64,000 nucleotides of DNA, taken from the NCBI RefSeq assembly GCF_013433315.1, contig NZ_WXVV01000001.1:124001-188000 (forward strand), read 5' to 3'. The notes beneath the pieces are model-generated. The model was not told where the DNA came from, made no database searches, and was given only the letters and a program-made list of their open reading frames with translations. Source of the stretch: Pseudomonas crudilactis. Lineage in GTDB: Bacteria; Pseudomonadota; Gammaproteobacteria; Pseudomonadales; Pseudomonadaceae. The position numbers were made by a program, and so were the translations under genes. Shown one piece after another: positions 1-7,915 of the stretch (the first letter of the stretch is position 1; the number at the start of each line of letters is the position of its first letter).

Positions 1-839
1 CCCTCGGCAATGCTGAGGGTCACGGTCGCACCGATTGGCGCATTGGCCAGCGCCCCTTCGAGCACATAGCGCGCCTCGAACGTGCGCGTTGTGCGGTCTG
101 CCGAGTCCGAAAGCAGTCGCAGTTTTGCCGTCACAGCTGCTGAATTCATGCCGTAGAGGCTGGCTTGCGCGGTGGAGCCGGCAGCCGGGCGCAACGTTTC
201 CGGCAGATGCACGATGGCTTCGCGCTGACCTGCACGCGCCAGCCGCACCACCGGTTGGCCCGGGCTGACGACTTGTCCAGGTTCAGCGAGTGTTTCCACC
301 ACCACGCCGTCCGCATCAGCGATCAGCAGCGCATAACCCGATGCATTACGGGCTACGTCCGCTTGCGCTTGCGCGGCGTTGAGCTGCGCCTTTGCCGTCT
401 CCGCGGCGGCTCTGTACTGGTCGTAGGCTGATGCCGAAATGGCGCCAACGCCGACCAGTTTGCGATAGCGAACCTCATCGTCGGCTGTCTGTTTGGCGCT
501 GGCGCGAGCAGCGATGACCGCCGCCTGCTGCGCCCGCGCTTGCAGTCCGAGGTCGATCGGGTCGAGACGCATCAGCGGCTGCCCCCTCTTGACGACCTCC
601 CCCGTATCAACCAGACGTTCGAGCACCTTGCCTGAAACGCGGAAACCCAGGTCGCCCTGAACGCGCGCCGCAACCACTCCGGTGAAAGAACGAGCGACAT
701 CGGGTGACGCTTGCACCGCAGCGGATCTGACCAGCGGCGCCTGTGTACGAGGGTCTGCAACGGAGGAAGAGTCGCCACAGGCGCTCAGGGCAAGAGGCAA
801 CAAGCATGCGGCAATGGGGAAAGGTCGGAGCCGGCGCAT
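1..839 (-). CDS. RND efflux periplasmic adaptor lipoprotein (3' end outside window)
   Basis: Reading leftward from ATG at 839 gives an open frame to the window edge, so the C-terminus is missing. The N-terminus is a lipoprotein signal, MRRLRPFPIAACLLPLALSAC, with the lipobox Cys at residue 21. It is followed by the barrel-sandwich and coiled-coil pattern of AcrA/MexA membrane fusion proteins (GDLGFRVSGKVLERLVDTGE, then an Ala/Gln-rich helical hairpin, then a second lipoyl half). Such proteins link an inner-membrane RND pump to an outer-membrane channel; the pump gene should follow to the left. A palindrome at 886-909 lies just upstream and matches one in front of the FadL-like gene, so TetR control is inferred. 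The substrate is unknown. Confidence 0.88.
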   Translation of the reverse strand, partial: MRRLRPFPIAACLLPLALSACGDSSSVADPRTQAPLVRSAAVQASPDVARSFTGVVAARVQGDLGFRVSGKVLERLVDTGEVVKRGQPLMRLDPIDLGLQARAQQAAVIAARASAKQTADDEVRYRKLVGVGAISASAYDQYRAAAETAKAQLNAAQAQADVARNASGYALLIADADGVVVETLAEPGQVVSPGQPVVRLARAGQREAIVHLPETLRPAAGSTAQASLYGMNSAAVTAKLRLLSDSADRTTRTFEARYVLEGALANAPIGATVTLSIAE

Positions 840-885
840 AGATTCACTTACTGATGAATAGGATGATCATCATATTCTCAGCCTT

Positions 886-909
886 GTGACCAATATCGTC
901 AATGGTCAC
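886..909. promoter_or_regulatory. Putative TetR operator, copy 1
   Basis: GTGACC-N12-GGTCAC palindrome located 47 bases upstream of the RND adaptor start. It matches the copy at 2313-2336 at 20 of 24 positions, including the asymmetric core GTCAAT. Assignment to the TetR protein at 2446-3072 is inferred from shared sequence and proximity. Confidence 0.65.
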
Positions 910-975
910 CACATGAGAAATAACTGCATCCTGGCCATCAGCAACATCGGACTACGGATCGACTGACAGGCCCGA

Positions 976-2247
976 CTAAAAACGGTAGCTCACCGAAGTC
1001 CCCAGCCCGCTCGCACTGTTCTTGTATCGGGCACTGTAGGCACCTCTCGATGCCGAGGTGTCGTTGACCTCGACGCTCTCCTCCCAAAGGTAGGAATAAG
1101 CCAGGTCGATCGTGACATTTTCCACGGGCGTCCAGCCGGCACCGAAGCTGAGCACCTTGCGGTCGCCCGTCGGAATGCGCGGCCCTCGATTGGTGTTGTT
1201 GGCCGGTGACTGATCAACCGAGAAACCGGCGCGCAGCACCCATTGGTTATTCAATTGATAGGCTGCACCGATCGCGTGAGCCCAAGTGTCATGCCAGTTC
1301 TGCTCTTCGCTGATCGTGCCCAATTGGCCACTCAGCAACGGCGGCAAGCCACTGTTCTCGATCGTCAGTTCCTTGAAGCGGCTCCAGCGCGTCCAGGTAC
1401 TGCCGACATAAAGCGTCCAGTCGTTATTGAATTGATGCGTGACCGAAACGTCCACCGACTCCGGCGTGTCCACGTCCAGCGACGCGTCATAGCTGCGACC
1501 GCTGACGCCCAGTACGCTGAAGATACCTTCGGTGACCTTGGTTTTCGCATCCAGGTGGTAACTGACCTTGGAGTGATAGGTCAGCCCCAGGCGGGTCTGG
1601 TCTGTCGCCTGCACCAGCACACCGGCGTTGAAGCCCAGCGCGGTGTCATCGCCGGTGCTTTTGAGCTTACCGTCATTGCGCCCCGGGCTCAGTGGATTGG
1701 GCACCATGCCCGATATCTCGCCGCCGATACGGTTAATGGTCGGACCGAAACCGATCGAGACTTTTTCGTTAAAGGCGTAGCTGAGGGTCGGCTGAAAAGT
1801 CAGCGTGGTGACTTCGCTCTTGTTGGCGTAATAGCGTCCGGCAAATCCACTGCCATAGTCGGTGATCAGCCCGAACGGCACATAAAATCCGACGCCGAAT
1901 GCCCAGTGGTCATCAATCGGTTTGACGTAATACCCCATGGGTACGGTGGTCGTCGGCACCATGTCGCCATCTTCATTGCCGCCGAACGTACTGCGCGTGC
2001 GGCTGATATCAGACTTGGCGAACAGGGTCGCCGCGCCCACGCTGACCTGCTCCCGTTTAAGCCGCGCCATGCCCGCCGGGTTGCCATAGATCGTACTGGC
2101 GTCTTCGGCTGATGAAGAGCGCCCGGCAAAACCGGAGCCCATCCCGCTGATGCTTTGTTCGTTGAGTGCAAAGCCACCGGCAAACACATTGGAGGACGCA
2201 AGTACGAAGGCCAGGCCAACGGGGCTCTTGAGCATTGTTTTTTTCAT
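976..2247 (-). CDS. FadL/OmpP1-family outer membrane transport protein
   Basis: 423 residues. It has a cleavable signal peptide (MKKTMLKSPVGLAFVLASSNVFAGGFAL) followed by the family's N-terminal hatch pattern: NEQSISGMGSGFAGR, then an NPAGMARL segment. The rest is a beta-barrel ending in an aromatic (VSYRF). FadL/TodX proteins let hydrophobic molecules such as fatty acids or aromatic hydrocarbons diffuse across the outer membrane. The start has an ATG with preceding AT-rich sequence. An operator-like palindrome (2313-2336) sits upstream and matches the one before the efflux adaptor, so uptake of a hydrophobic compound and its efflux may be co-regulated. The specific substrate cannot be read from the sequence. 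Confidence 0.9.
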   Translation of the reverse strand: MKKTMLKSPVGLAFVLASSNVFAGGFALNEQSISGMGSGFAGRSSSAEDASTIYGNPAGMARLKREQVSVGAATLFAKSDISRTRSTFGGNEDGDMVPTTTVPMGYYVKPIDDHWAFGVGFYVPFGLITDYGSGFAGRYYANKSEVTTLTFQPTLSYAFNEKVSIGFGPTINRIGGEISGMVPNPLSPGRNDGKLKSTGDDTALGFNAGVLVQATDQTRLGLTYHSKVSYHLDAKTKVTEGIFSVLGVSGRSYDASLDVDTPESVDVSVTHQFNNDWTLYVGSTWTRWSRFKELTIENSGLPPLLSGQLGTISEEQNWHDTWAHAIGAAYQLNNQWVLRAGFSVDQSPANNTNRGPRIPTGDRKVLSFGAGWTPVENVTIDLAYSYLWEESVEVNDTSASRGAYSARYKNSASGLGTSVSYRF

Positions 2248-2312
2248 TATTGAACTCTATGGAGATCACTGGAATAGAACATCGAGTACTACAGCGAAAC
2301 CATATTATCCAT

Positions 2313-2336
2313 GTGACCGATTCAGTCAATGGTCAC
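2313..2336. promoter_or_regulatory. Putative TetR operator, copy 2
   Basis: GTGACC-N12-GGTCAC palindrome between the FadL-like gene and the TetR gene, 66 bases upstream of the FadL start; the flanking bases extend the symmetry (AT before, AT after). It matches the 886-909 site. Confidence 0.65.
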
Positions 2337-2445
2337 ATAAGACTAAATTCAATGCCCTCCCGGCACTGATGTGCCGGTGGGCAGGAAACGTAATGAGGGG
2401 ATGTCGTTTGACTCGAATCGCCTGAAAACCTTGCTCAGGGACGGG

Positions 2446-3072
2446 TCAAGGCATGAGGCTGCGCAGGATGAGATTGGTCGTCAGCGTGGGCGCTTGCTCG
2501 ATCAAATCCAGATTGTGTTGCAACAGCAGCGGATTGACGAAAGGTCGCAGCGCCAGATTGATCGCCTCGACGGTCTCGTCCAGCGGGGTCTTGCGCTCGA
2601 ACTCCCCCGCCTCTCGACCTTGACGCACGATGTCGAGGATAAAGCCCTTGATCTTCGCTTCATACACCTGAGCACTGTTCCAGCGCTCCGAGGCGGAAAA
2701 CGCCGCGATGTCGTAGAGCTTACGATCGTTGAAGAACAGGTCCACGCCCGTGGCGATCACGGTTTTCACCAACCTGCGCAAACGCTCGGTGGCTGAAACC
2801 GCTTCGGTATTAATCGCTTGTTCGACTGCCGCAGCAATTTGGCCCAGACAGTTGGAGCAAATGGCCTCGCCAATCGCCTGCTTGGAATCAAAGAATTTAT
2901 AGATGTAGGCCTTGGAAAAACCGATGGCCTTGGCCAGGTCGGAAACCGTGGTTTTACCGTAGCCGTATTGGCTGAAATGCTCGTTGGCCGCGGCGACAAT
3001 CTGGTCACGAATGTCGTGTTCGGCGGGACCGCGAGTGTTCGGCGAGGAGGTAGAGAGGGATGGCTGATTCAT
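2446..3072 (-). CDS. TetR/AcrR-family transcriptional regulator
   Basis: 208 residues. The N-terminal helix-turn-helix is clear (ANEHFSQYGYGKTTVSDLAKAIGFSKAYIYKFFDSKQAIGEAI, about residues 28-70), followed by a helical ligand-binding domain that I cannot assign to a named subfamily. It lies upstream of the FadL-like gene on the same strand. The two 24-bp palindromes at 2313 and 886 are natural targets, so it probably represses the FadL-like protein and the RND efflux genes. I see no third perfect site in front of its own gene. Confidence 0.9.
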   Translation of the reverse strand: MNQPSLSTSSPNTRGPAEHDIRDQIVAAANEHFSQYGYGKTTVSDLAKAIGFSKAYIYKFFDSKQAIGEAICSNCLGQIAAAVEQAINTEAVSATERLRRLVKTVIATGVDLFFNDRKLYDIAAFSASERWNSAQVYEAKIKGFILDIVRQGREAGEFERKTPLDETVEAINLALRPFVNPLLLQHNLDLIEQAPTLTTNLILRSLMP

Positions 3073-3130
3073 GGGGGCAGCTTACTCACCCTATCAATGG
3101 CTGACAACTCGCCGAGCATTGTTGAGCGTG

Positions 3131-4297
3131 TTACACCACGGCGGCTTCAATCGTTCTCGAGCGCCACGCAAACCCCAACACCATCAGCAACCCCAGGCCC
3201 GCCATCGCCGCTCCGGCCAGGGAGATCGCCGGATAACCCAGCCCACTGCTGATCACCGCGCCGCCAAGCGCTGCGCCAATCGCATTGCCGAAGTTGAAGG
3301 CGCCGATGTTCACCGCCGAGGCCAGATTGGGCGCGTCCTTCGCCGCTTCCATGACACGCATCTGCAGCGGCGGCACGAGGGCGAAGCTGGCGATACCCCA
3401 GATCAGAATGGCCACGGCGGCCGGCAGCGGCCAGCGCATCAGTACGGTGAACGCCAACAAGACCACAATCAGTACGCTCAGCGAGACGATCAAGGTGCGA
3501 TCGATCGAGCGGTCAGCGGCCTTGCCGCCCCACATGTTGCCCAGCGTCAACCCGACACCGTAAAGCATCAGCATGGCGGTGATGAAGGCGGTGGACGCAT
3601 GGGTCTCGCTGCTGAGGATCGGCGCGATGTAGGTGAAGACGGTGAACATGGCACTCGAGCCGACGACGGTCAGGGCCAGCGCGGCCAGCACCGGGCCGCG
3701 CCCCAATACCCGAATTTCCGCCATGACACCGACGCTTTGCGGCGCCCGCACGTTGGGCAAAGCGAACCACAACGCAGCCATGGTCAGCACACCCAGGCCG
3801 GTAATGCCCCAGAAAGCCGTGCGCCAACCGAACAGTTCGCCAAACCAGGCGGCCAGCGGCACACCGCCAATGGTCGCCAGGGTCAGACCCATGAACATCG
3901 CCGCCACTGCCCCGGCGCGTTTTTCCGGGGCAACCAGGGTAGCGGCGACGACGGAGCCGACGCCAAAGAAGGCACCGTGGTTCAGTGAGGTCACGACCCT
4001 GGCAACCATGAGGCTGTAGTAATCGGTGGCCAACGCTGACATCAGATTACCGAGGGTGAAAATCGCCATGAGCCCGATCAGCAGATAGCGTCGGGGAATC
4101 CTGCCGGTGGTCAGGGTCATCAGCGGTGCGCCGAGCAAAACCCCCAGTGCATAAGCGCTGACCAGCAAACCGGCAGCGGGAATGGAAACGCCCAGATCCG
4201 CAGCGATACCCGGCAACATGCCCATGGGGGCAAATTCTGTAACGCCGATGCCGAAGGCACCGATGGCGAGTGCAACAAGTGGTGGATTGATGCGCAT
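3131..4297 (-). CDS. MFS transporter, DHA1 (AraJ/YdhP-like) exporter
   Basis: 388 residues from ATG at 4297, which has the ribosome site GGAGTTTTCC; a longer upstream frame to 4648 would run through the divergent LysR gene and is rejected. There are twelve hydrophobic segments beginning MRINPPLVALAIGAFGIGVTE, with a DHA1-type loop 2-3 (LMTLTTGRIPRRYLL). Proteins of this class are proton-driven exporters of drugs or sugars; the substrate is unknown. It is divergent from the LysR gene at 4392, which probably controls it. Confidence 0.88.
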   Translation of the reverse strand: MRINPPLVALAIGAFGIGVTEFAPMGMLPGIAADLGVSIPAAGLLVSAYALGVLLGAPLMTLTTGRIPRRYLLIGLMAIFTLGNLMSALATDYYSLMVARVVTSLNHGAFFGVGSVVAATLVAPEKRAGAVAAMFMGLTLATIGGVPLAAWFGELFGWRTAFWGITGLGVLTMAALWFALPNVRAPQSVGVMAEIRVLGRGPVLAALALTVVGSSAMFTVFTYIAPILSSETHASTAFITAMLMLYGVGLTLGNMWGGKAADRSIDRTLIVSLSVLIVVLLAFTVLMRWPLPAAVAILIWGIASFALVPPLQMRVMEAAKDAPNLASAVNIGAFNFGNAIGAALGGAVISSGLGYPAISLAGAAMAGLGLLMVLGFAWRSRTIEAAVV

Positions 4298-4321
4298 GGA
4301 AAACTCCTTATCTATGCCGTC

Positions 4322-4360
4322 AATGCTACGATCCTGTCTTTTCGGGCGGTAGATAGCATT
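4322..4360. promoter_or_regulatory. Inverted repeat in MFS/LysR divergent promoter
   Basis: Arms AATGCTA (4322-4328) and TAGCATT (4354-4360), 25 bases apart, lie in the 94-base gap between divergent genes. This is a plausible LysR binding region; the arms are short, so confidence is modest. Confidence 0.35.
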
Positions 4361-4391
4361 TTTGGCAATCACCTTTGCGTAGGAGGCACAA

Positions 4392-5297
4392 GTGGATTTC
4401 AACGGCAGGTCAGGTGAAATGAGTGTGTTCACCACCGTGGCGCAGGAAGGCAGTCTGTCGGCCGCCGCGCGTGCACTGGGCCTGACACCCTCGGCCGTCA
4501 GCCGGATCATCGCGCGCACCGAGCAACGGCTTGGCACCCGCCTGCTGTTGCGCACCACCCGAGCGATCACCTTCACCGCCGAGGGCGAAGCGTTCCTGCG
4601 CGGCGCCCGACGTATCCTCGCCGACATGGACGAGGTCGAAGACGCCATCGCCGATCAAGGCGTGCCCCGGGGGCGATTGCGGGTCAGTGCCGCTCTTGGT
4701 CATGGACGCTTGGCCATCGTTCCCTTGGTCGCAGCCTTCAGCGCCCGTTACCCGAACATCGTCGTAGACCTCAACCTCGGCGACGAAGTGGTCGACATTC
4801 TCGGCGGGCAGGCCGACGTCGCGGTGCGCTTCGGCCACCTGCCCGATAGTCCGCTGACCGCACGCAGGATCGGCACTACCGGCCAGGTCGTGGTGGCATC
4901 GCCCGAGTATCTGCAGCGTCACGGCATCCCGCAGGAACCGGAAGACCTGCTACAGCACAACTGCCTGCGCTTCAACTTCCGGCGTGCCGAACCCAACTGG
5001 CCGTTTATCCGCGATGGAAAAGAGTTTTCCCTGAAGGTCAGCGGCAACATCGAATGCAGCAGTGGTGAAGCGTTGGCACAATTCGCGCGAATGGGCGCCG
5101 GCATTGCCCGTATCGGAGAGTTCAGCGTGAGCGAGGATCTGCAACGCGGCGACCTGGTCGCGCTGTTGGAGGCTTGGAATCCGGGGGATCAGGAACCAAT
5201 TCATGCGGTGTTCGTCGGTGGCGCGGCGATGCCGGCGCGGGTGCGATTGTTCATCGACTTCTTGGTGGAACATCATCGGATGTCAGCCGGGGCATAA
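4392..5297 (+). CDS. LysR-family transcriptional regulator
   Basis: 301 residues from GTG 4392, preceded by a strong AGGAGG. The N-terminal winged helix-turn-helix (FTTVAQEGSLSAAARALGLTPSAVSRIIARTEQRLGTRLLLRTTR, residues 13-57) is typical, followed by a periplasmic-binding-like effector domain (RLRVSAALGHGRLAIVPLVAAF onward). It belongs to the CrgA/DsdC-like group with the RFGHLPDS motif. It is divergent from the MFS exporter and is inferred to regulate it and itself. The effector is unknown. Confidence 0.92.
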   Translation: MDFNGRSGEMSVFTTVAQEGSLSAAARALGLTPSAVSRIIARTEQRLGTRLLLRTTRAITFTAEGEAFLRGARRILADMDEVEDAIADQGVPRGRLRVSAALGHGRLAIVPLVAAFSARYPNIVVDLNLGDEVVDILGGQADVAVRFGHLPDSPLTARRIGTTGQVVVASPEYLQRHGIPQEPEDLLQHNCLRFNFRRAEPNWPFIRDGKEFSLKVSGNIECSSGEALAQFARMGAGIARIGEFSVSEDLQRGDLVALLEAWNPGDQEPIHAVFVGGAAMPARVRLFIDFLVEHHRMSAGA

Positions 5298-5364
5298 GCT
5301 GATATTTGTGGATACTCGTGAAGTTGATGGCCGTCGTTAAAGACATCTTCAGGTAAGGATTTTT

Positions 5365-5628
5365 ATGAGCAGATTGTCGGCACTGATCATGCAGGCACGT
5401 GAAGGGCTATGCATTCAACAGAAGATTCCCCAAGAAAAATGGAAGGCGATTGCCTCTAAATGTGGTCCTGCAGAGATAGCAGAAATCACCGAGCGAATCG
5501 CTACATTGAAAGCTGAACTGAGAACCATCGAAGAATGGGATGGTGAAACCATGGACGATATAAATATCGCCATCTACCAATTTTCTCTTTTGCTGGAACT
5601 GTCAGTTGGTCGCCAATTAAATAGTTGA
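5365..5628 (+). CDS. Hypothetical small protein
   Basis: 87 residues starting MSRLSALIMQAREG, with a ribosome site AAGGA 6 bases ahead. It appears soluble and helical, with two conserved-looking helices rich in Glu and Ile (EIAEITERIATLKAEL). I recognise no family. It lies in a lower-GC stretch, 120 bases upstream of a P-loop kinase gene on the same strand, so the two might form a pair. Confidence 0.5.
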   Translation: MSRLSALIMQAREGLCIQQKIPQEKWKAIASKCGPAEIAEITERIATLKAELRTIEEWDGETMDDINIAIYQFSLLLELSVGRQLNS

Positions 5629-5675
5629 CCGTCAGCTTTGGACCGTTTTCTCTTCCTCTCGCGACGGGCAGAGAT

Positions 5676-5693
5676 CGGCCAGAAGCGGACATT
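5676..5693 (+). repeat. Dispersed motif CGGCCAGAAGCGGAC (copy 1)
   Basis: The 15-mer CGGCCAGAAGCGGAC plus ATT occurs here between two genes. Closely related copies lie at 6341-6360 and, reversed or degraded, at 6303-6317, 29121-29138 and 29690-29739. All are intergenic and next to accessory genes. It looks like the relic of a dispersed element, not a coding segment. Confidence 0.5.
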
Positions 5694-5748
5694 GGTTTCG
5701 GTAGGTATTGGCCTAGACTGGGTCAACTCAATCATCGAAGGACATAGA

Positions 5749-6255
5749 ATGCTTATTGTCTTCAGCGGCCTTCCAGGTACTGGAAAAACGACTATAGCAA
5801 GTGACCTTGCCACCAAAGCAAGGGCGGTGTATCTGCGGATCGATACGATCGAGCAGGCTATCCGAAACTCCGGTGCTCTGGCACAAGACGTGGGGCGCAG
5901 TGGTTATAGGGTCGCTAATGAGCTTGCTCTGAGCAATCTTCGTTTTGGCAGTCTTGTCATAGTCGACTGTGTTAACCCAGTAATCGAAAGCCGAAACGCG
6001 TGGAGCGAGATCGCTACTCGCTCCGGTACGCCATTAGTGAATATCCAGGTGGTCTGCTCTGATAAATATGAACACCAGCGACGGGTAGAAACCAGGAAGA
6101 TTGATATTCCTGGTCTGTCGCCACCCACCTGGCAGTCAGTATTGGATCATGAGTATGAGCCGTGGGATAACGCTCCGTTTAATATAGATACAGCCGTGAC
6201 GTCTCCGGCGGAGGCAGTGGCAATGATCACTAAACGATTTTTATCCGAGGAGTAG
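5749..6255 (+). CDS. AAA/zeta-toxin-like small P-loop kinase
   Basis: 168 residues from ATG 5749, preceded by GAAGGACAT; the open frame extends upstream to 5638 but that part has no ribosome site and covers a repeat motif. The Walker A motif GLPGTGKTT starts at residue 7, right after the first beta strand (MLIVFSG). A later strand LVIVDCVNPV fits the Walker B position, and a lid region contains VETRKIDIPG. Such proteins phosphorylate small molecules (chloramphenicol phosphotransferase, zeta toxin, gluconokinase-like). The substrate cannot be told here. A toxin role is only a possibility, suggested by the small ORF upstream. Confidence 0.75.
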   Translation: MLIVFSGLPGTGKTTIASDLATKARAVYLRIDTIEQAIRNSGALAQDVGRSGYRVANELALSNLRFGSLVIVDCVNPVIESRNAWSEIATRSGTPLVNIQVVCSDKYEHQRRVETRKIDIPGLSPPTWQSVLDHEYEPWDNAPFNIDTAVTSPAEAVAMITKRFLSEE

Positions 6256-6302
6256 CGCCAGCTAAAAGCTCTACGTAACAACGGGCGATCAGCAGACGCT
6301 TG

Positions 6303-6356
6303 CCGCTTTTGGCTGAACGCTGGCGGTCGACAACGGCGGCTTCCGGCCAGAAGCGG
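6303..6356. repeat. Imperfect hairpin built from the dispersed motif
   Basis: CCGCTTTTGGCTGAA (6303-6317) pairs imperfectly with TTCCGGCCAGAAGCGG (6341-6356), enclosing 23 bases. It occupies the 145-base gap between the kinase and FMN reductase genes, which converge. It could be a small non-autonomous repeat or serve as a terminator; there is no clear T-run. Confidence 0.45.
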
Positions 6357-6400
6357 ACAGTACTATTTCAACGACGAGAAATTGTTGAAGTGCGAGAATC

Positions 6401-6994
6401 TCACATCCCCGTGGAGAACTCAGGTGGATGTTTGATTGCAGTTCGCATCGTACGCAAGGCGTCATCGTATTGGCAAAGAACATGCAAAGCCCAATCGGCA
6501 CGTGCGCGGAGGCGAACATCATTTTCATCTGAAGGAAATTCAGTGTTAAACATTGATTCAACGTTTCTTACAATCAGTTGCTCAGGCAAATACAGGATCC
6601 GGCTATTTTTATAGCTCGAAGAACGTAACTCTGTAATTGGATAGGCTCCACCAAGTCCAGCCGAAACGCCAACCAGAAGCGCGGGCTTATGTCCTAGTTC
6701 GCTGAGCCCTGCGTACAAAAAGAAGTTCTTCAGGGCCGGGCAAGCCATGCCATTCCACTCTGGGCTAATCACGATCAATGCTGTTGCTTTTTTGAGGATG
6801 GATTGCTGGACACTCCAGGCTTTCTGAGTGTCTTCTTCTGGCCACAGCGGTAGCGGGTTCGACTCCAGATCTATTAGTTCGCTTGAGTCACAAAGCTCAA
6901 GTGCTTCTAACCGCTCGCGCAGGTAATTGGCAACTTTGATTGATTGACTGTTGGATCTATTCGATCCAGACAGCAGAACGATATGACGATTCAT
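6401..6994 (-). CDS. NADPH-dependent FMN reductase family protein
   Basis: 197 residues. The flavodoxin-like fold starts with the FMN phosphate loop GSNRSNSQSIKVANYL (residues 10-25). The SPEWNGMACPALKNFFLYAG segment corresponds to the conserved PEYNGS(I/V)PG-LKN loop of the NAD(P)H:FMN/azoreductase family, although here the classical Tyr-Asn is Trp-Asn. It overlaps the upstream desaturase-like gene by four bases (ATGA), so the two are translationally coupled. It may supply electrons to that enzyme; this is inferred from context only. Confidence 0.85.
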   Translation of the reverse strand: MNRHIVLLSGSNRSNSQSIKVANYLRERLEALELCDSSELIDLESNPLPLWPEEDTQKAWSVQQSILKKATALIVISPEWNGMACPALKNFFLYAGLSELGHKPALLVGVSAGLGGAYPITELRSSSYKNSRILYLPEQLIVRNVESMFNTEFPSDENDVRLRARADWALHVLCQYDDALRTMRTAIKHPPEFSTGM

Positions 6995-7848
6995 TGTGCA
7001 ACCTTCTGTTTAGCTTCACTTACCTTGGGTGCGGTGCGATGGGAGCGAACGATTGGCCAGAACAATTCTTCTTTCCAGGTTATCGGTGACAAGTGTTCGA
7101 TACCGTATGCTGGCGGACGTCTACGGGTAATTTTGGCTGTTCCGAACAACACATCCCATAAGAACAACAGGTTACCGAAATTACCTTTGTAATGAGTCAC
7201 GCCATCCTCTGCAGTCAAACCGTGATGCGCAGAATGAGTGGATGGAGTGGAGATGGTTCGCTCCAGAACCCAAATGATCGGCCGTAAAGCACGAATGCGA
7301 TAAAGTTTGTCGTCCCATGCAACATTGCTGTGCGCCGCGAAGATCACAGTCATTTTTATAATCAAATAAACATAATAAACGGGTGCGAGCCCCAGATAAA
7401 TCAACACGCCAGATAGCCAGATACCTGGCATCAAGAGATAGTAGAAACTATTGTTGCGATAGACGATGCGAATACTCATATAGGGCGCGGAATGATGTGC
7501 GCGATGCAATGCATAAAGAGCGGGAATCCGATGAGTCAGGCGATGCCACCAATATTGGGTCATGTCATCCAGCAGTAGAAACAACGCAAATCCTGCGATC
7601 CATGGAATGGAGGACAGCGCGCCCTTCATTTCCGGGATGGCCTGATTCAATACCGTGCCACTTAGCCACATGACTAAAGGGAATGTGACCATCACTAATA
7701 TTCCGGAGCCGATGACTTCAATGAGTACGTCACGTTTACTACCTGACGGCTGACGAAGCGAGGAACAGGCAAGTTCCAGTAAAATGAAGGAGAGGAAAAT
7801 CCCGGCTACTATCAAAGCGGGGTTATTGACGAGCATTGTTGTATTCAT
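6991..7848 (-). CDS. Sterol desaturase / fatty acid hydroxylase family membrane protein
   Basis: 285 residues with hydrophobic segments near residues 10-30, 45-65, 85-95 and 145-170. The di-iron histidine boxes of the superfamily (PF04116) are visible: WWHRLTHRIPALYALHRAHHSAP and, later, HSAHHGLT. These enzymes hydroxylate or desaturate lipids in the membrane with oxygen and an electron donor. It is the first gene of a two-gene unit with the FMN reductase and diverges from an AraC regulator 67 bases away. The substrate is unknown. Confidence 0.88.
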   Translation of the reverse strand: MNTTMLVNNPALIVAGIFLSFILLELACSSLRQPSGSKRDVLIEVIGSGILVMVTFPLVMWLSGTVLNQAIPEMKGALSSIPWIAGFALFLLLDDMTQYWWHRLTHRIPALYALHRAHHSAPYMSIRIVYRNNSFYYLLMPGIWLSGVLIYLGLAPVYYVYLIIKMTVIFAAHSNVAWDDKLYRIRALRPIIWVLERTISTPSTHSAHHGLTAEDGVTHYKGNFGNLLFLWDVLFGTAKITRRRPPAYGIEHLSPITWKEELFWPIVRSHRTAPKVSEAKQKVAQ

Positions 7849-7915
7849 GGCACTCTCGATTTAGGCCCTTGCGGGCAATGCCCTTTCATTAGAAACCTGC
7901 GAGCAAGTCCTCCCA

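Noticed and set aside
3131..4648. Longer MFS frame starting at 4648
   Set aside because: The extension lies antisense to the LysR gene; ATG 4297 has a good ribosome site and starts the first membrane segment.
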